In this document: in pieces, positions 24,575-36,958 of the stretch
Layout of the letters: every line of letters starts with the position of its first letter
How positions within the stretch are numbered: position 1 is the stretch's first letter
NCBI GenBank assembly: GCA_016758965.1
Contig: JAEPRB010000011.1
Span: 310,001-374,000 of the forward strand
Reading direction: 5' to 3'
DNA: 64,000 bases
From: Circinella minor
Lineage: Eukaryota; Mucoromycota; Mucoromycetes; Mucorales; Lichtheimiaceae
Made by a program: the position numbers and the translations under genes
Notes under the pieces: generated by a model
The model's database searches: none
What the model was told of the DNA's origin: nothing
Seen by the model: only the letters and a program-made list of their open reading frames with translations

Positions 24575-26481
24575 TTTTTTTTCTTTTGGTTAAAGTTACA
24601 GTGTATATGTATGTGTATTATATTTTTATTTTGAAATTTATTTCTAATACAGTATTTATATATTTGTTGCGAAGGTTGACATCAACGTAACTTTACCATT
24701 TTTAAATATTGTTGATTTACGTGTAACTTTGGAGCGCCGTGTGTCCGGCAACCATCATTATTGTGTGCGGTGCTGTTCAACATCCGTATCTTTAAACAAT
24801 GGTTTACATTGAATTAAAATGGTAATTAACCTAAAAGTCGGCTCAGTTTTTCGAACACAACGCTAGGGTGTGTACCTGAAAGCAATTCTGGTTACAAATG
24901 GGGTGATTAGGTTATTAAGCTGTCTAATATTACTAATTCATCATTATTTATATGCCGATTTTGCTTTTCGTGCTACCATGTTAACATTTCAAAAATAATG
25001 ACACCATTGGTTTTTAACTATAACGCAACAGTCAACTTTCAGTTAATTTTTTTTTTTTTTCACTCTTCGAATGAAAAGGTCTGTTTCATTGTTGTACGTA
25101 GCGATTGGAAATTGATAATTAGTTAATTTCGTGCCAGTGCTTCGTGCCAATGTTTTTTGAAACTTATATCAGAAGAGTGGGCGATTGATCAAATTGTATT
25201 TCTCTGGAAAAAGTAGGTAAAATAAAAGTAAGCGAATTGACTAATAGTCTTCTTCATTTTATATTACAAACTCGTTGTAAAATATAATATGGGAGTGATG
25301 GCGAGAACCCTTTCTCTATTTTTTTTTTTTGTATCATATCTTGATAACAAGTAATAACATTTTTTAATAGCATAAACAGCATATCAATATTTAGATGTAA
25401 TCGATCAACAAATATATTTCTATATTTGGTAGTTAAACTCATACTCTCGTTTAAGGGTACTATCTACACAACTCTTTCCTTTATTACGACACCTATTGAT
25501 ACATCTTGCTGTTTGTTTGTTTGTAGTAGATTAACTTTTTTTGCACGGGTTACCTTTTTATATATTTAATATACCAAAATAACCAATTTACGTTAACAGA
25601 AGTACTATTCTTTTTTTTTTGAGTGTGAGCCTGTTTTAGGGATAAAAAAATTATAAATTTTGATACACCAAATTTTTTCTTTATCTATAATTATAATTAT
25701 TACGTATGTCCCAATATGACGTTAGTAGCAGCTCATATATTTATAAAAGTATATAATAAAACTTGATAATGGGAACAAGAAGGTTCAGTCAAATTTTGTA
25801 GATAATGGATGATATTTATAATTAGTTTCCTGGCAAATAAGAATAATAAAAGCTATATAAATATATAATCTTATTATTATCAAGTATCAGGAGCTATTGA
25901 CAAAGTATAAGTATATGTTTAAAGTCTTTTTTAAGATTTATAATGTGATATATGTAAGAAAGAACAATAAGAGAGGATGAATGGTACGACAGCAGAGTGA
26001 CACGATATAGCAGGATGGCAAGACTTTTAGTTGTCACACATGGAAATTACTAACAAATTAATCATAACAACCGTAAAACCAAGCAGGTATTGAATATAAT
26101 TGTTTTAATCAAAATGAACCTATGTATATGCTGTTTTTTTTATATTAATAAGTTTATCAATAATAATGATAAAAAATTCATTTCAACAAATATTGAACCC
26201 ATTAAATAAATCGCACAATTAAAATATACAATAAAAATATTAAGAATATAGAATAGCATAATGAAAAAAAAAAGTGTATATATTTTAAAACAGGAAAAAA
26301 AAAAGAAAAGTCTCTAAAAAATGTGTTCTAACAAAAATAAAAAGGGTGGATGAAAAAAATGCATAAGAAAATATATATAATAATAATGGAATGTTTGTCG
26401 AAATAATAATAATAATAATAGTAAATAAAAATGAACGAAGAGATATAAAAATAAAATCAAAAAAAAAAAAAGAAAAAACGT
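24575..26481. other. 1.9 kb intergenic DNA
   Basis: Upstream of the old yellow enzyme and downstream of the NADH dehydrogenase, both on the minus strand. A less AT-rich patch at 24720-24910 has no coding signal. No gene is seen. Confidence 0.5.
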
Positions 26482-28726
26482 CTATTCTCTAGAGATATCA
26501 CGACCAAGAAGGGTCTTCTTTAACCAATCAGTAATGACTAAAGTACGATTACGAGTGGAGAAAAGATTAGAAACATAAGCGGAACGCCAGAAAGCATATG
26601 TTGCTACACCACCTGATGCAAGATTGCCTGAACCGAATGGAAGATCGGCAATTGCCTTATCGGAGCCAATATAACTAATTATTTACCAAAAGAAGTGAAT
26701 TTTAGTTATATATGAAACTTTACACGTACACTTCTTTTTTTTTATTTTTATAATAGCTATAACTTACCACAAAGAACCTTGATGTGAATAATGGAAAGGT
26801 TTAATATCCTTTGCTTTTTGTAACTTGCGTGCTTTCTTGGCCTTTTCTTCCTCAGTAGTAGCAGTAACCAATTCAGCTTCCAACTTTTCTTGAGAAGCAA
26901 GTTGACCAAAGACACGTGCAAGATATTTACCATGTTGAGCAGCGACTTGAGCAGTAGGAGCAAATTGTGTAGCACTAGCATCACCAAAAGCAAAGATATC
27001 ATCTGCACCTTTCATGCGTAACCAATCGTCAACAGCCAAACCACGACGAATGGTTTGTGTTTCCGGGAATTTGGACATCAAATTACGAATAAGAGGTCGA
27101 GTGGTATTTCCAGTAGCCCATACAAGTAAACCATATGGAATAGAATCATTGGTTCCATCAGGTCGTTGAACTACAATTTCTTTTTCTCGAACTTCCTTAA
27201 CCATGGTCTTGGTATGAATACTAATATTTTGTTCCTTGAAAGTGGATTCGGTATAATCAATCAATTGTTTAGAGAATGCAGGAAGTACGTTGGGTAAAGC
27301 TTCAACCAAAGTAATTTTGATTTTACCAGCCAATTCTAAATAATAATAACAATTCGAAACAATCTCGTTTTTAATATTTTTGTATTTGATCCAACCCCAG
27401 GAGAGAAATTCTCCTTCATTTCTCCTTAAAGAACCCTTTCTTTTTTTTTTCCATTTCCTTGTTTTATATATATATATATATATTTACCTGGATACCAAGA
27501 TGTTAAATCATCAACTAAAAAGTCATGAAGTTCAGCAGCATATTCAATACCAGTTGGACCACCACCAACAACGACCATGTGTAATAAACGATCAATTTCT
27601 TCAGAAGATTGACCAGGGAAAGCAGCCGTTTCAATACAATCCATTAATTTAGTACGAATCTTTTGGGCGTCCCAAACTTCTTTCAAGAAACAGCCATATT
27701 GTTCAACACCTTTAATACCAAATGTTTGATTCATTGCACCTACACCAACGACTAAATAATCGTATGAAAGTTCACTCGTGGATGATTGTCCTTTTACATC
27801 GGAGTTATCTATAAAAAGAAAATTGTCAAATTCTTTTTTTTGTCCTTCTTTCCCTTTCATACTGTCTCTCCCCGATGTATCATGATAAACACATGATTTC
27901 TCGTTTCAAAATGACTTTTTTTTTTTTTTTTTTTTTACCTGTGATAGTAATAATTTTGCGTTCTGGGTCAACATCAGTACATTCAGCTTCAACAACTCTC
28001 ACTTGTCTTGATTTGTGACGAGTAATGAAACGAATAGGTTCAATAAGAGAACGAACATCAATAGTACCCACGGTACAACTTGGTAAAAGGGGTGTGAACA
28101 AAAAGTAGTTACGAGGAGAAACAACAATAACATTGTATTCATCGGTATTGATATCTTTTAAAAATGAAGTAGAGGCCCAACCACTACCTAATACAACAAT
28201 AGTTTTTTTACTAGGATCAATTTCACCTTGTTCCTGAGGAGGATGGCGTTGTTCATACATGTCTATTTATCATATCATAAAATTATCATTAGTAAAAAGA
28301 ATGTTTCACTTCCTCTCTCTCTTTCAATAACCAACCCTTTTTCTTTTCCTTTTCATAAAATAGATACTTTACTGTAACCACCATAACCAATACTAGCTAC
28401 CAAACCAAACTTGACCACATTCTTAAATATGCGCCATTTAGAAATAGGTTTTTTGACAGGTTGAGCATCCGTAGTATTAAAACGTAATTGTTGTTGTTGT
28501 TGTTGTTGTTGTTGAATGATAGGTCGGACTCGAAGTGCAGATCGAGTACTTAAAGAACGACATGCCGAACCTTATCATTTAAAATAATTCCCTCATTTAG
28601 AAAAAACACAATTTAGGATCTCCCCGTTTCAAAAAGTTTATCCATTGGGACAAACGCGTAATAATTAATTAATAAATATAAAAGAATTAGTAAATTACCT
28701 CGAGTAATACGAGTTGCAGCTTGCAT
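26482..28726 (-). CDS. NDE1: Alternative (type II) NADH:ubiquinone oxidoreductase, NDE/NDI type
   Basis: Six exons (28726-28699, 28570-28373, 28262-27939, 27808-27488, 27335-26768, 26674-26482) join in phase to 543 residues. The N-terminus MQAATRITRGSACRSLSTRS is Arg/Ser-rich without acidic residues, as expected of a mitochondrial presequence. A poly-Gln tract and a short hydrophobic stretch (VVKFGLVASIGYGGY) follow. The first Rossmann motif is IVVLGSGWAS (Gly101-Ser106), for FAD; the second is MVVVGGGPTG (Gly265-Gly270), for NADH. The C-terminal SLCYIGSDKAIADLP and SNLFSTRNRTLVITDWLK match the membrane-anchoring end of the family. The enzyme feeds NADH electrons to quinone without proton pumping. 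The hydrophobic segment favours an external (NDE) form, but internal orientation cannot be excluded. Confidence 0.95.
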
Positions 28727-29933
28727 TATTTTATAATTGAAAGGAGGAAAAGGTAAAGAAAAAAGAAGAAAAGAAAGAGAGAGAAGCAAAAAAAAAAAAA
28801 AAAAAACAAACCTCTTTTCTTTCTAACATAATTTTTTAATTTTTCTTTTCCACCCCCCACAACAGTCGGAGTCATTATCTTTTTCTTCTACCTGTTAAAG
28901 CGAGTTTGCTTATGAATTCAAATGTTTGCCCACTTCCCGTCTTTTTCGTATGTTTTCCCGTTATAATAGAAATATGTCTATCTCTGTTTTTTCCACCAAT
29001 TAACTATTGCTATCTTTTTTTTTTTTTTTAAAAAAAAACAAAGATCTATGTATTTAAGTTATCAAGATGACTTTTTTTTTTTTGAAGTATTAAAATAATC
29101 CGATAGGTTGAGGGGTTAGAGAAGAAAAAAGAACAAGTGCATATGTCTGCATTATAGTAACTATCTTTTACATCCCCTTAATAAAAAAAATAAAAGCCAT
29201 CTATAGTAAAATATCCGATTATTCACACTCATGAAAAAAATTATAACTCGGCTTGGATATTATCTCCTATTATATATACATATATATATACATATATAAT
29301 ATATATATTAGTTCGAACAAAACTTTTTTTGTAGTCTTTTATGTCGGATCTTCTAATAACTTTTTTTAGCTTTACTTTCTTTTTTCGTCTATCAACTTAT
29401 AAATGTTTATCCGAAATCTTTGAATGTGTCATGGATTTTTTTTTTTCCATCATAGTAGAGCTAATAGTAGTACATTTATTTATTATATATTTGACATTTT
29501 TTTTTTCAATAACATCAAAACGAATAATATAATCAAATGGCGGGAGAAACTTGAATTTTAAATATATTATTACTTTGATTTTCCAAAAGGTAGTTTGAGA
29601 AGCGGTAACTGAAACCTTATGAATCTTCTCCCCCCACCCTCGATTAACTTCAAAGGAGTAGCGGAAAAAAAAAGAAGTTAATCTTTATAAGCATTTACCA
29701 TCATTGGTCGTCGGAGGTTCCATTCAGGGATAAAAAAACAAAATTCAAGAACACCGTGCGCGTAAGTTATTATCAAAAGAAACTTTTCCGCGGTTTGCAG
29801 TTCTTCCCTCCCCCCCTAAAAACTTGTGGATCGACAATCTAACTTTTTTTTCCTAAAGAAAAATATGTAGTATAGATATATAATATATAACTGAGTAACT
29901 CTATTAATTGTCTATTATGATTGATAAATAATA

Positions 29934-29937
<4 letters not shown>

Positions 29938-29964
<27 letters not shown>
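29938..29964. repeat. (TA)n microsatellite
   Basis: An alternating TA tract of about 27 bases is directly visible. Confidence 0.9.
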
Positions 29965-29970
<6 letters not shown>

Positions 29971-32713
29971 TACTAACTATTTCCAAGAAAAGAAAAGCGA
30001 GACATGAATTTGTAAAGTAGAAAAATGATTACCTAAATAGAGTAGCGATTTAGCTGTTTATTTTTTTTGTGATGTGTAGTATGTATTATATATTGCTAAA
30101 AAAAAAAAAGACGTTATCATCGTTATTAATAGCGTAACGTTATTTTAAAATCGATTCCGTTACATATGAATACATGTGGCTAAAACTTTAGTAAGTTGGA
30201 AGCTAAAAACGCATATGATTATTTAACAATAAGAACTTAAAACATATTAACCCGGGTATTACATGGTGACTGCAAGGGTGGGGGGTGCAATGCTGATCGG
30301 GGTTATTAACCTTATTACAAAAAAAGAAATCTGGAGTGTTCGTGAAGGACACCCCCCCTAAAAATCTCAAACTTGTCAGATTATTGTACTTGGGAAAGAT
30401 GATACATTGCATGCATGAGTGATTTAAACGTGTTTATACATGCCTCTTTTTTTTAAAAACTTTATTAATCATCAAAAGTTGCGTTATTCTATATGTGCTA
30501 ATTATATAGTCATAACTCTCTTAGTAACTTAAGAGGGAGGCGAGTTATATCTCTTTTTTTCTTTCTTTTTGTGGAATGTATAAATACACATAAGTTATAC
30601 TGTTTTTTTTTTCGAGCTCTTGTGTAATTATATCTATATATAGTGAACTTATTTATTATTTGCTTGATAAATAATGAGAAACGTAGAAGTCCTGAATTTT
30701 TTTTTTAACATTCTCTTCTTGCTACTGCATTTCCAAAAAAGCTAGTTAATTTATTGGAAGAAAAAATTAAAAGTATGGCATGTATTATATAAAATTTATC
30801 TTTTTTCTATAGACAAATGTTGAAAACTTTCAATGTAGCTTCGTTTTATTTAGCAAAGTTAATCCTAAATTGTCTTCCACACTCAAAGTTGAGTATAACT
30901 GAAAATACAAAAGTCTCTTTAGATAAAAGAGTTGATCTACACGATCAAAAAAATGCGTCGATTACATTTATCTCCTAATTAGTTAGAGTAGATTCATGGA
31001 TATCATTGGTCGAGGAAGTTTGATGCATGAAATTTTTTTTGAATGTCGTTTATTTTGCATGTTTCTAATTATAAGATGTCTGCAAATATTTAAATGTTGT
31101 TTATTGGTGTGAAATGGTCTGTTTTCTGATAAAACGATAACTGATCTTTTGTCATGTCGAACTCTCGAGATTGCTAGGGAACAGCAGATACAAAAACCAG
31201 TTACCAATTTTCAAACGTTTCTTCCACTTTATACACGTTATGAAAATACTCAGAATTTTTATTTTCGACTGTTGATATTTTATAGAAAAACTTTGTACCC
31301 AATACGTGAAATGTTCCTGATGAACATTTTTCAATAAGCATATTTTGTTCATACAATAAACTATACCGTGTTAATGAGAAATTGAGGTAATACGTCGTTA
31401 TTCAATTAAGATCGATCCATTTAATACAGTAACATCCCAATCATTTCTGAAGATGCGGCAAATTATAGAACCAGTCCTTTTGAATACTGTGTCATTTGGT
31501 ATTTATGATGTATGTTAATAAAGTACGAGTAAGATTTTTTTCTTTAGAATTTGATAATTTTTTGTATGGCTTTATGATTATAATTGGCTTGTAGATGGGT
31601 CTTATTCCATTTTTTACAAGTAAGATGGAGATGTAATATTATTTGACACCCACAGACCCGTAGTGTCCTTTACACCTTGTCATGGACCATTTAGATACAT
31701 ATCTACCCCGGGTTTCTATATACCAGGTATTCATTTTGTCAATCATTGTTTCTTTTTTACATTTGTTCGTTTAATAATAATTTTTGAAAAATGAACGTTT
31801 TTTTTTTCTTTTCAACTGCTTGTGCTTCTGTCGATTTGATAACAAAGAAACTTTTAATTCTTGTATAATCGTTTTATATTAGTTTTAGATCAAGGTAACT
31901 TGTTTTACTTCTTCTTCCTCAGATTATTGTGACGCTTACAGTATTAATTATTTTCATCAAGATCATCATCGCATCAATAAAGGCTATTTTAATCAAATAA
32001 TCCAAAGAGTATTATCTATCCCTTTTTCTTGTGAATAATATTCGAACAAGCTGGTACTAATGAGCAGTAAAAATCAAAATATTATTTATTTTAGTAGGCT
32101 GCGGTTTCAAAAGTATAAACGAATACCATTCATTTTAGAAGTTATTATATAGTTTCTTGATTGGCTCTGGCGCTGTGCCACTGCATTTGAGAAAAAAAAA
32201 TTGCAGGGTGGAATTTACCCATTATAAATATCATTTAAAGATAATGAAATTCTAGCAGCTATGGTCCATGAGTATCATCCACTTTGATAATGGTGAAATC
32301 AATATAATACTACTAGGCAAAAAAAAAAAAAAAAAAAAAAAAAACCAATCTGTGTATTTAATGTATTACTCTTTTCATAAACAAACAATATTGACAAAAT
32401 TTCTTTTTTTTTTTCGAATGATAATTCTTTGGTTACTATATGGAATCATGTCTCACAGATAGTGTTTTCAAGAGTCTACTGCTATTGTGAATAATCAATA
32501 ATATGTACTGTCATACTCAAGTTTTTACCAATTTGAATTCTTTAATCCGTGACGATAGACATGTGTGGAGAAATTTTTTATTTAAAAAAAAATTAGCCGG
32601 CTATTTCGACAGCAGGGAAATAATTTTTTTTTTGCCCAGGGTTGGTTTATCTAAAACCATAAACTATTCTCTTTTATATTCTATAAAAGTTTCCCCTTCG
32701 ACAAGTGAGTGAT

Positions 32714-32715
<2 letters not shown>

Positions 32716-32747
<32 letters not shown>
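32716..32747. repeat. (TA)n microsatellite
   Basis: An alternating TA tract of about 32 bases, the longest in the window. Confidence 0.9.
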
Positions 32748-32749
<2 letters not shown>

Positions 32750-33114
32750 TTCAAAAATAAATAAAACATAAAGCTAGATGGAGATGGAGATGGAGTAAAT
32801 ATTTTTTATATAAAAGGCCATCTAATTTTTTTTTTTAAAAAAAAATAATGTAAACAAAAAAGTTTTTTACTCATTTTTTTATTGTTATCTTTTTTTTTTT
32901 TTTATAAAGTCGTCGTTATGTTATTTAAGTCGTTGTCATGGTATTTTTTATACAAAAAGATAACATTTATTTGAACATGATGGTAAGAAGAAAAAATAAA
33001 TAAATTTATTTTATGGATGATGGAAGGAATTAAAAAAAAAAGGAAGAAAAACAAAAGAAGAAGAGAACACTCGGTACCGAAGGTTGCAGTTGAGTGTAAA
33101 GAGAAACTTCTTGA

Positions 33115-33191
33115 ATTGGCGTCATCGAGATTCGAACCTGTGACCTCTAATCACGTAATGAGGAACTTAACCACTCCGCCAACAATTCTAC
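33115..33191 (-). other. tRNA-like sequence (degenerate tRNA or tRNA-derived SINE head)
   Basis: Read on the minus strand, GGCGGAGTGGTTAAG matches an RNA polymerase III box A within a Ser/Leu-type D arm, and GGTTCGAATCT matches box B and the T loop. Flanking complementary ends (GAATTG with CAATTC, or TTGGCG with CGCCAA) could form an acceptor stem. The D, anticodon and T stems are poorly paired: a CCTC/GAGG stem encloses a 12-base loop containing ACG. I therefore think it is a pseudo-tRNA or the head of a short retroelement rather than a working tRNA. Confidence 0.4.
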
Positions 33192-33357
33192 TTATTTGCT
33201 ATTGGAAATCATGGCTTAAGCCCAGTTAAATTAGCGTCGGGAAAATAAATTTTGATTATTATTTGTAACGCAGTGGACAAAAAAAATAATTTGTTTCCTC
33301 GACGACAGTAGCTGAACGCAAACCTTTGCTTTGTAGTGACAAAGCAGATCTTTTGAG

Positions 33358-33388
<31 letters not shown>

Positions 33389-34896
33389 AGTACTTTACTC
33401 AATCTAGTTTTATGCTTTATTTTTCTTTGAAAATAAATATAAAATATAATATAATAACTCACTTGTTAAAAAAGAAAAACTTTTAGAATAGTTTATAGTT
33501 TTATATAAACCACCCTAGACAAAAAATATATAACTTTCTTTTTGTTTGGTGTCGGTGAAAATAAGCAGCTGATTATTTTTTTTTTTAATTTTTTTCATAC
33601 ATGTCATCATATACTGCTATTTATATAATTATGTATGATTATACTGATAACTATTGTAGTGTCATGGAATTAAGAATGTAAAAATACCGGAGATTCTAAG
33701 GGTCTACCCCTGATAAAGCTAAAAAGGATCATCCTAAGAACAAGGTTATCATACCTTAAGATAAAATTCTTTAAGATACATTCTTCAGATGACATACCAG
33801 AAATAACTCATCATAATAAACAATTCATATAAATAGACCAAGTAGTACATAGAATAATAATCTTTATCTTATTTTTAAGAATAAACACTGTTTCAAAGGA
33901 CTCATTGTTTTATTTACGCTTTTTTTTATTATTGAATTAAATTATTATTCTATTGTACACCTCAACTATAATTAGTGTCATCATTATTACTGTGAACTAA
34001 ATTTTATTCCTTTATTTTTCGCATTAATGGGTCTTACTATTATCAGTTTATTCTAGTAGTGTTATTGAGATCAAAGGTTTCAAGCTCGAATATGTAATAG
34101 TATACATTTATTGATTTTGATAACAGTGGTTTATGAAAACATTATTTGTGAGATGATTTTTTAAACATAAATTCTATAGTAACCAAAAAATTGCTAATCA
34201 AAACAGAAAATTTTATTGAACATCTTGTTGACATTTTTGGATTCTTATCCTTTTTGTTCTCCTTTCCCGAACTTCACTAATTAATTATTAATAATGCTAT
34301 TGAGCTTTTCTTTTCTTTTTTGGTTAAAAGTTTACTAATATATTAAAAAGCCTTAGAAAAAAAAAAGAATCATGAAATAGAAAAAGTATATAAGAAGGAC
34401 AATAAAGTTAGTTGAAAGTTTCTCTTTACAATAATAAGAGACATATTGATATATGAAAATTACACTACATGTTTACACGCTTTCATGATTTTTTGTTTTG
34501 CAAGTGTATGGCTGTATTGTTTACAAGTAATATGGCCATAGTAATGTAAGTAAAAGAAGCGTATAAAGTTGTTTTCAATTTTCTATTTGCTGACGTAAAT
34601 AAAGAAATTTGAACAAGATTATTCTGTGACGCTTTCTAGATTTTCAAAAGGATTGATAAACTTTTTGATAAAGATCTGAAGATATTATGTATCCTATATC
34701 AAACATGTATAAATTTTTATTCATAGCAATACTAGGTCATAATAGTGGAGATATCACCTTTAAATATTTTAATTCCCAGCAAACTCTTTTTGGTGATTTC
34801 CAACCCATTTGGTTTGTTAGTTGTTATTTCTTTAATTGAAGACATTTTTTTTTTTTTTTTTTTTTCGCTCTTCTTTTTTTTTTTCTTCTTATCTCC

Positions 34897-36640
34897 ATGA
34901 ATGACGTTCACCATGAAGAAACATTACAATTATCACTTGTTCCTAATTTAGCTTCGATACATTATTTGCGTCAAGCAGGTGCCATGCTTGATTTGTAAAA
35001 AATTTCAGTTCCACTATTAAAAAAAAAAAAGCTAGCAAAATGATTCTTTTTTTTTTCTACAATAATAATAATAGTAATACTCATTATGCGTTTTTTTTTT
35101 CTTTTTTTTTTCTGGGGAAAAAAATGATAATAATAGACCTGTTCGTACAACAGCAACGGCCATAATGTATTATCATCAGTTTAATCGATTCATGCTTTTG
35201 AATAAAGGCAAAAAACCTGAACGCAATGACCGTTTTGTAGACGAAAATATGCCTCTTTATATGAATGAAGAAGTAAGAATAAGAGCAAAAAAAAAAAAAA
35301 CCTTAATCAACTGTTTTCCTCTCTAAAAGTTTATATATTTTGTAAACGAAAAAAAAAATAACCTTATATTGTTATTATTATTATTATTAAAATTTATAAA
35401 AATAATAGTTATTGACAACCACGTGCCTTCATCTTGCATGTAAAATGACCGATGTACCTCGTAAAGTACGTGATTTAGTTAATGTGGGTTATAGGTTTGT
35501 ATCTATTCGTGTTTTTCAAAAAAAAAAGTTTTTAGAAATGAAGTATAGATAATATATATCCCTATGTGATTGCATATGATATAATTGCCATAGTAACTCC
35601 AAATTATGAAACAAAAAAAAAAAAAAAAAACTCATCTAGATATTATCATCCAAAAGAAGGTATATTACAAGTTGATGAAACTTACTTCAAAATGCGATCT
35701 TCACTTGTTGTGGGTGAACTATTACTTGTACGCGCTCTTGGTTATGATCTTGAGGTGTCATTACCTTTTACTTATTGTTTGAATGTACTTCGTGGTATGG
35801 CATCTGTTACTTGGTTTGCTACATCATCCAAACAAGATCGTCGATCGTTACCTGGTAACCAAAAAGATTATTGGCGTAGCATGGAACAAGGTTTGACTTT
35901 ATTTTCTTTCTTTCTTTTTTATACTTATTCTATTTTTATGAATTATAACAATAAAATGTCGTATTTTTTTTTTTGCTTAGAAATGGATCCTGAATTAAGT
36001 ACTATAGCTCGTTTAGCATGGATGTTTTGTTGGGACAGGTAAAACTCGAAAAAAAAAAGAGATAGTGAATTAATATAACTCGAAAATGCTTATTGGATCT
36101 TTTTTTTTTTTTTTTGATTTTTGTTTTTGTTTAGCATATGTTCACCAAGGATAATTTTAACACGTACAACAGCTGAAGTTGCTTTGGGTTGTTTATATCT
36201 TGCATTAAAACTTTCACAGGCAGAATTACCAATGAATATGAATCAGGTACTGATACTACTACTATAATAATACTTCCATAATAATAGTATTTGGATGAAG
36301 ATTTTTTTTTTCTAATGTAATTAATCATTTCATTATGTAATAATGGTAATAATAATTAGTGGGTCGATATGTGGGGTGCATCCGAAAATATATCAGTTCA
36401 AAATGTCTGTGGTAAGTTATTATGTAAACAATGGTTATATTATAGGGATGAAAATTTATGTTTGCATTCTTTCCATTTTTAGATGTTGTCACTGATTTAA
36501 TTGAATTATTCGATCATTGTCCCACCACTGAAGAACTTCCTAATACATCATCATCATCAACCCCACCACCTTCTTTACAACCATCGAATTCATCTGCATC
36601 ACAACAACAAAAACCTCCATCTTCACCTGCATCAGCATAG
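34897..36640 (+). CDS. CCNQ: Cyclin Q (FAM58-type cyclin)
   Basis: Eight exons (34897-34994, 35137-35272, 35409-35494, 35640-35890, 35981-36038, 36135-36246, 36360-36411, 36483-36640) join in phase to 316 residues. The cyclin box starts at LRQAGAMLDLPVRTTATAIM, continues with TTCLHLACKMTDVPRKVRDL and YYHPKEGILQVDETYFKMRS, then LLVRALGYDLEV. The order and spacing match FAM58/cyclin Q better than cyclin L, K or T, notably the short insert and the ending ISVQNVCDVVTDLIELFDHC. Animal cyclin Q activates CDK10. The last 45 residues are a Ser/Pro/Gln-rich tail. It is absent from budding yeast, so the fungal role is unclear. The start ATG at 34897 gives a short N-terminal helix before the box. Confidence 0.85.
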
Positions 36641-36958
36641 AATTTTTTTTTTTGTTTAAAAAACAACAAATCAGATATTATTATTATTATTATTATAATT
36701 ATTTTGGTTAGAACATAATATATTCCCCAATCCAATTCACTTTTAATATTTTTGATTTTACCTTTTTTTTTTTTTTTAAGAAAAAAAAATGTATTTGTGA
36801 TATGTATATATATTATGTATAAAGGAAAAAAAAAAGAAAAAGGGAGGGAAAAACAATTTACTACAACAACTTTTTTTTTTCTATTAAATGTTTTTTTTTA
36901 ACATATGCGATTTACTAAATTATTTAGGGGGGTTTTTTTTCCTAAGAAAAAAAAAAGT
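36641..36958. other. Convergent intergenic region (cyclin Q / HDAC)
   Basis: 318 bp between two stop codons, AT-rich with homopolymers. Expected to hold both 3' UTRs. Nothing else is seen. Confidence 0.6.

Larger units (their letters stand above)
28727..34896. other. 6.2 kb gene-poor region
   Basis: The largest gap in the window, between divergent NDE (-) and cyclin Q (+). It contains (TA)n tracts at 29938-29964 and 32716-32747, an A run of about 26 at 32319-32344, a T run of about 24 at 33358-33381, and a triple hexamer (GGAGAT-type) near 32779-32797. Between about 30960 and 32060 homopolymers become sparse and short coding-like patches appear, but I cannot chain them into a gene. A tRNA-like sequence is listed separately. 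Confidence 0.5.

Noticed and set aside
28490..28514. GTT/CAA repeat as a noncoding microsatellite
   Set aside because: It lies inside exon 2 of the NADH dehydrogenase and is translated as a poly-Gln tract in frame.
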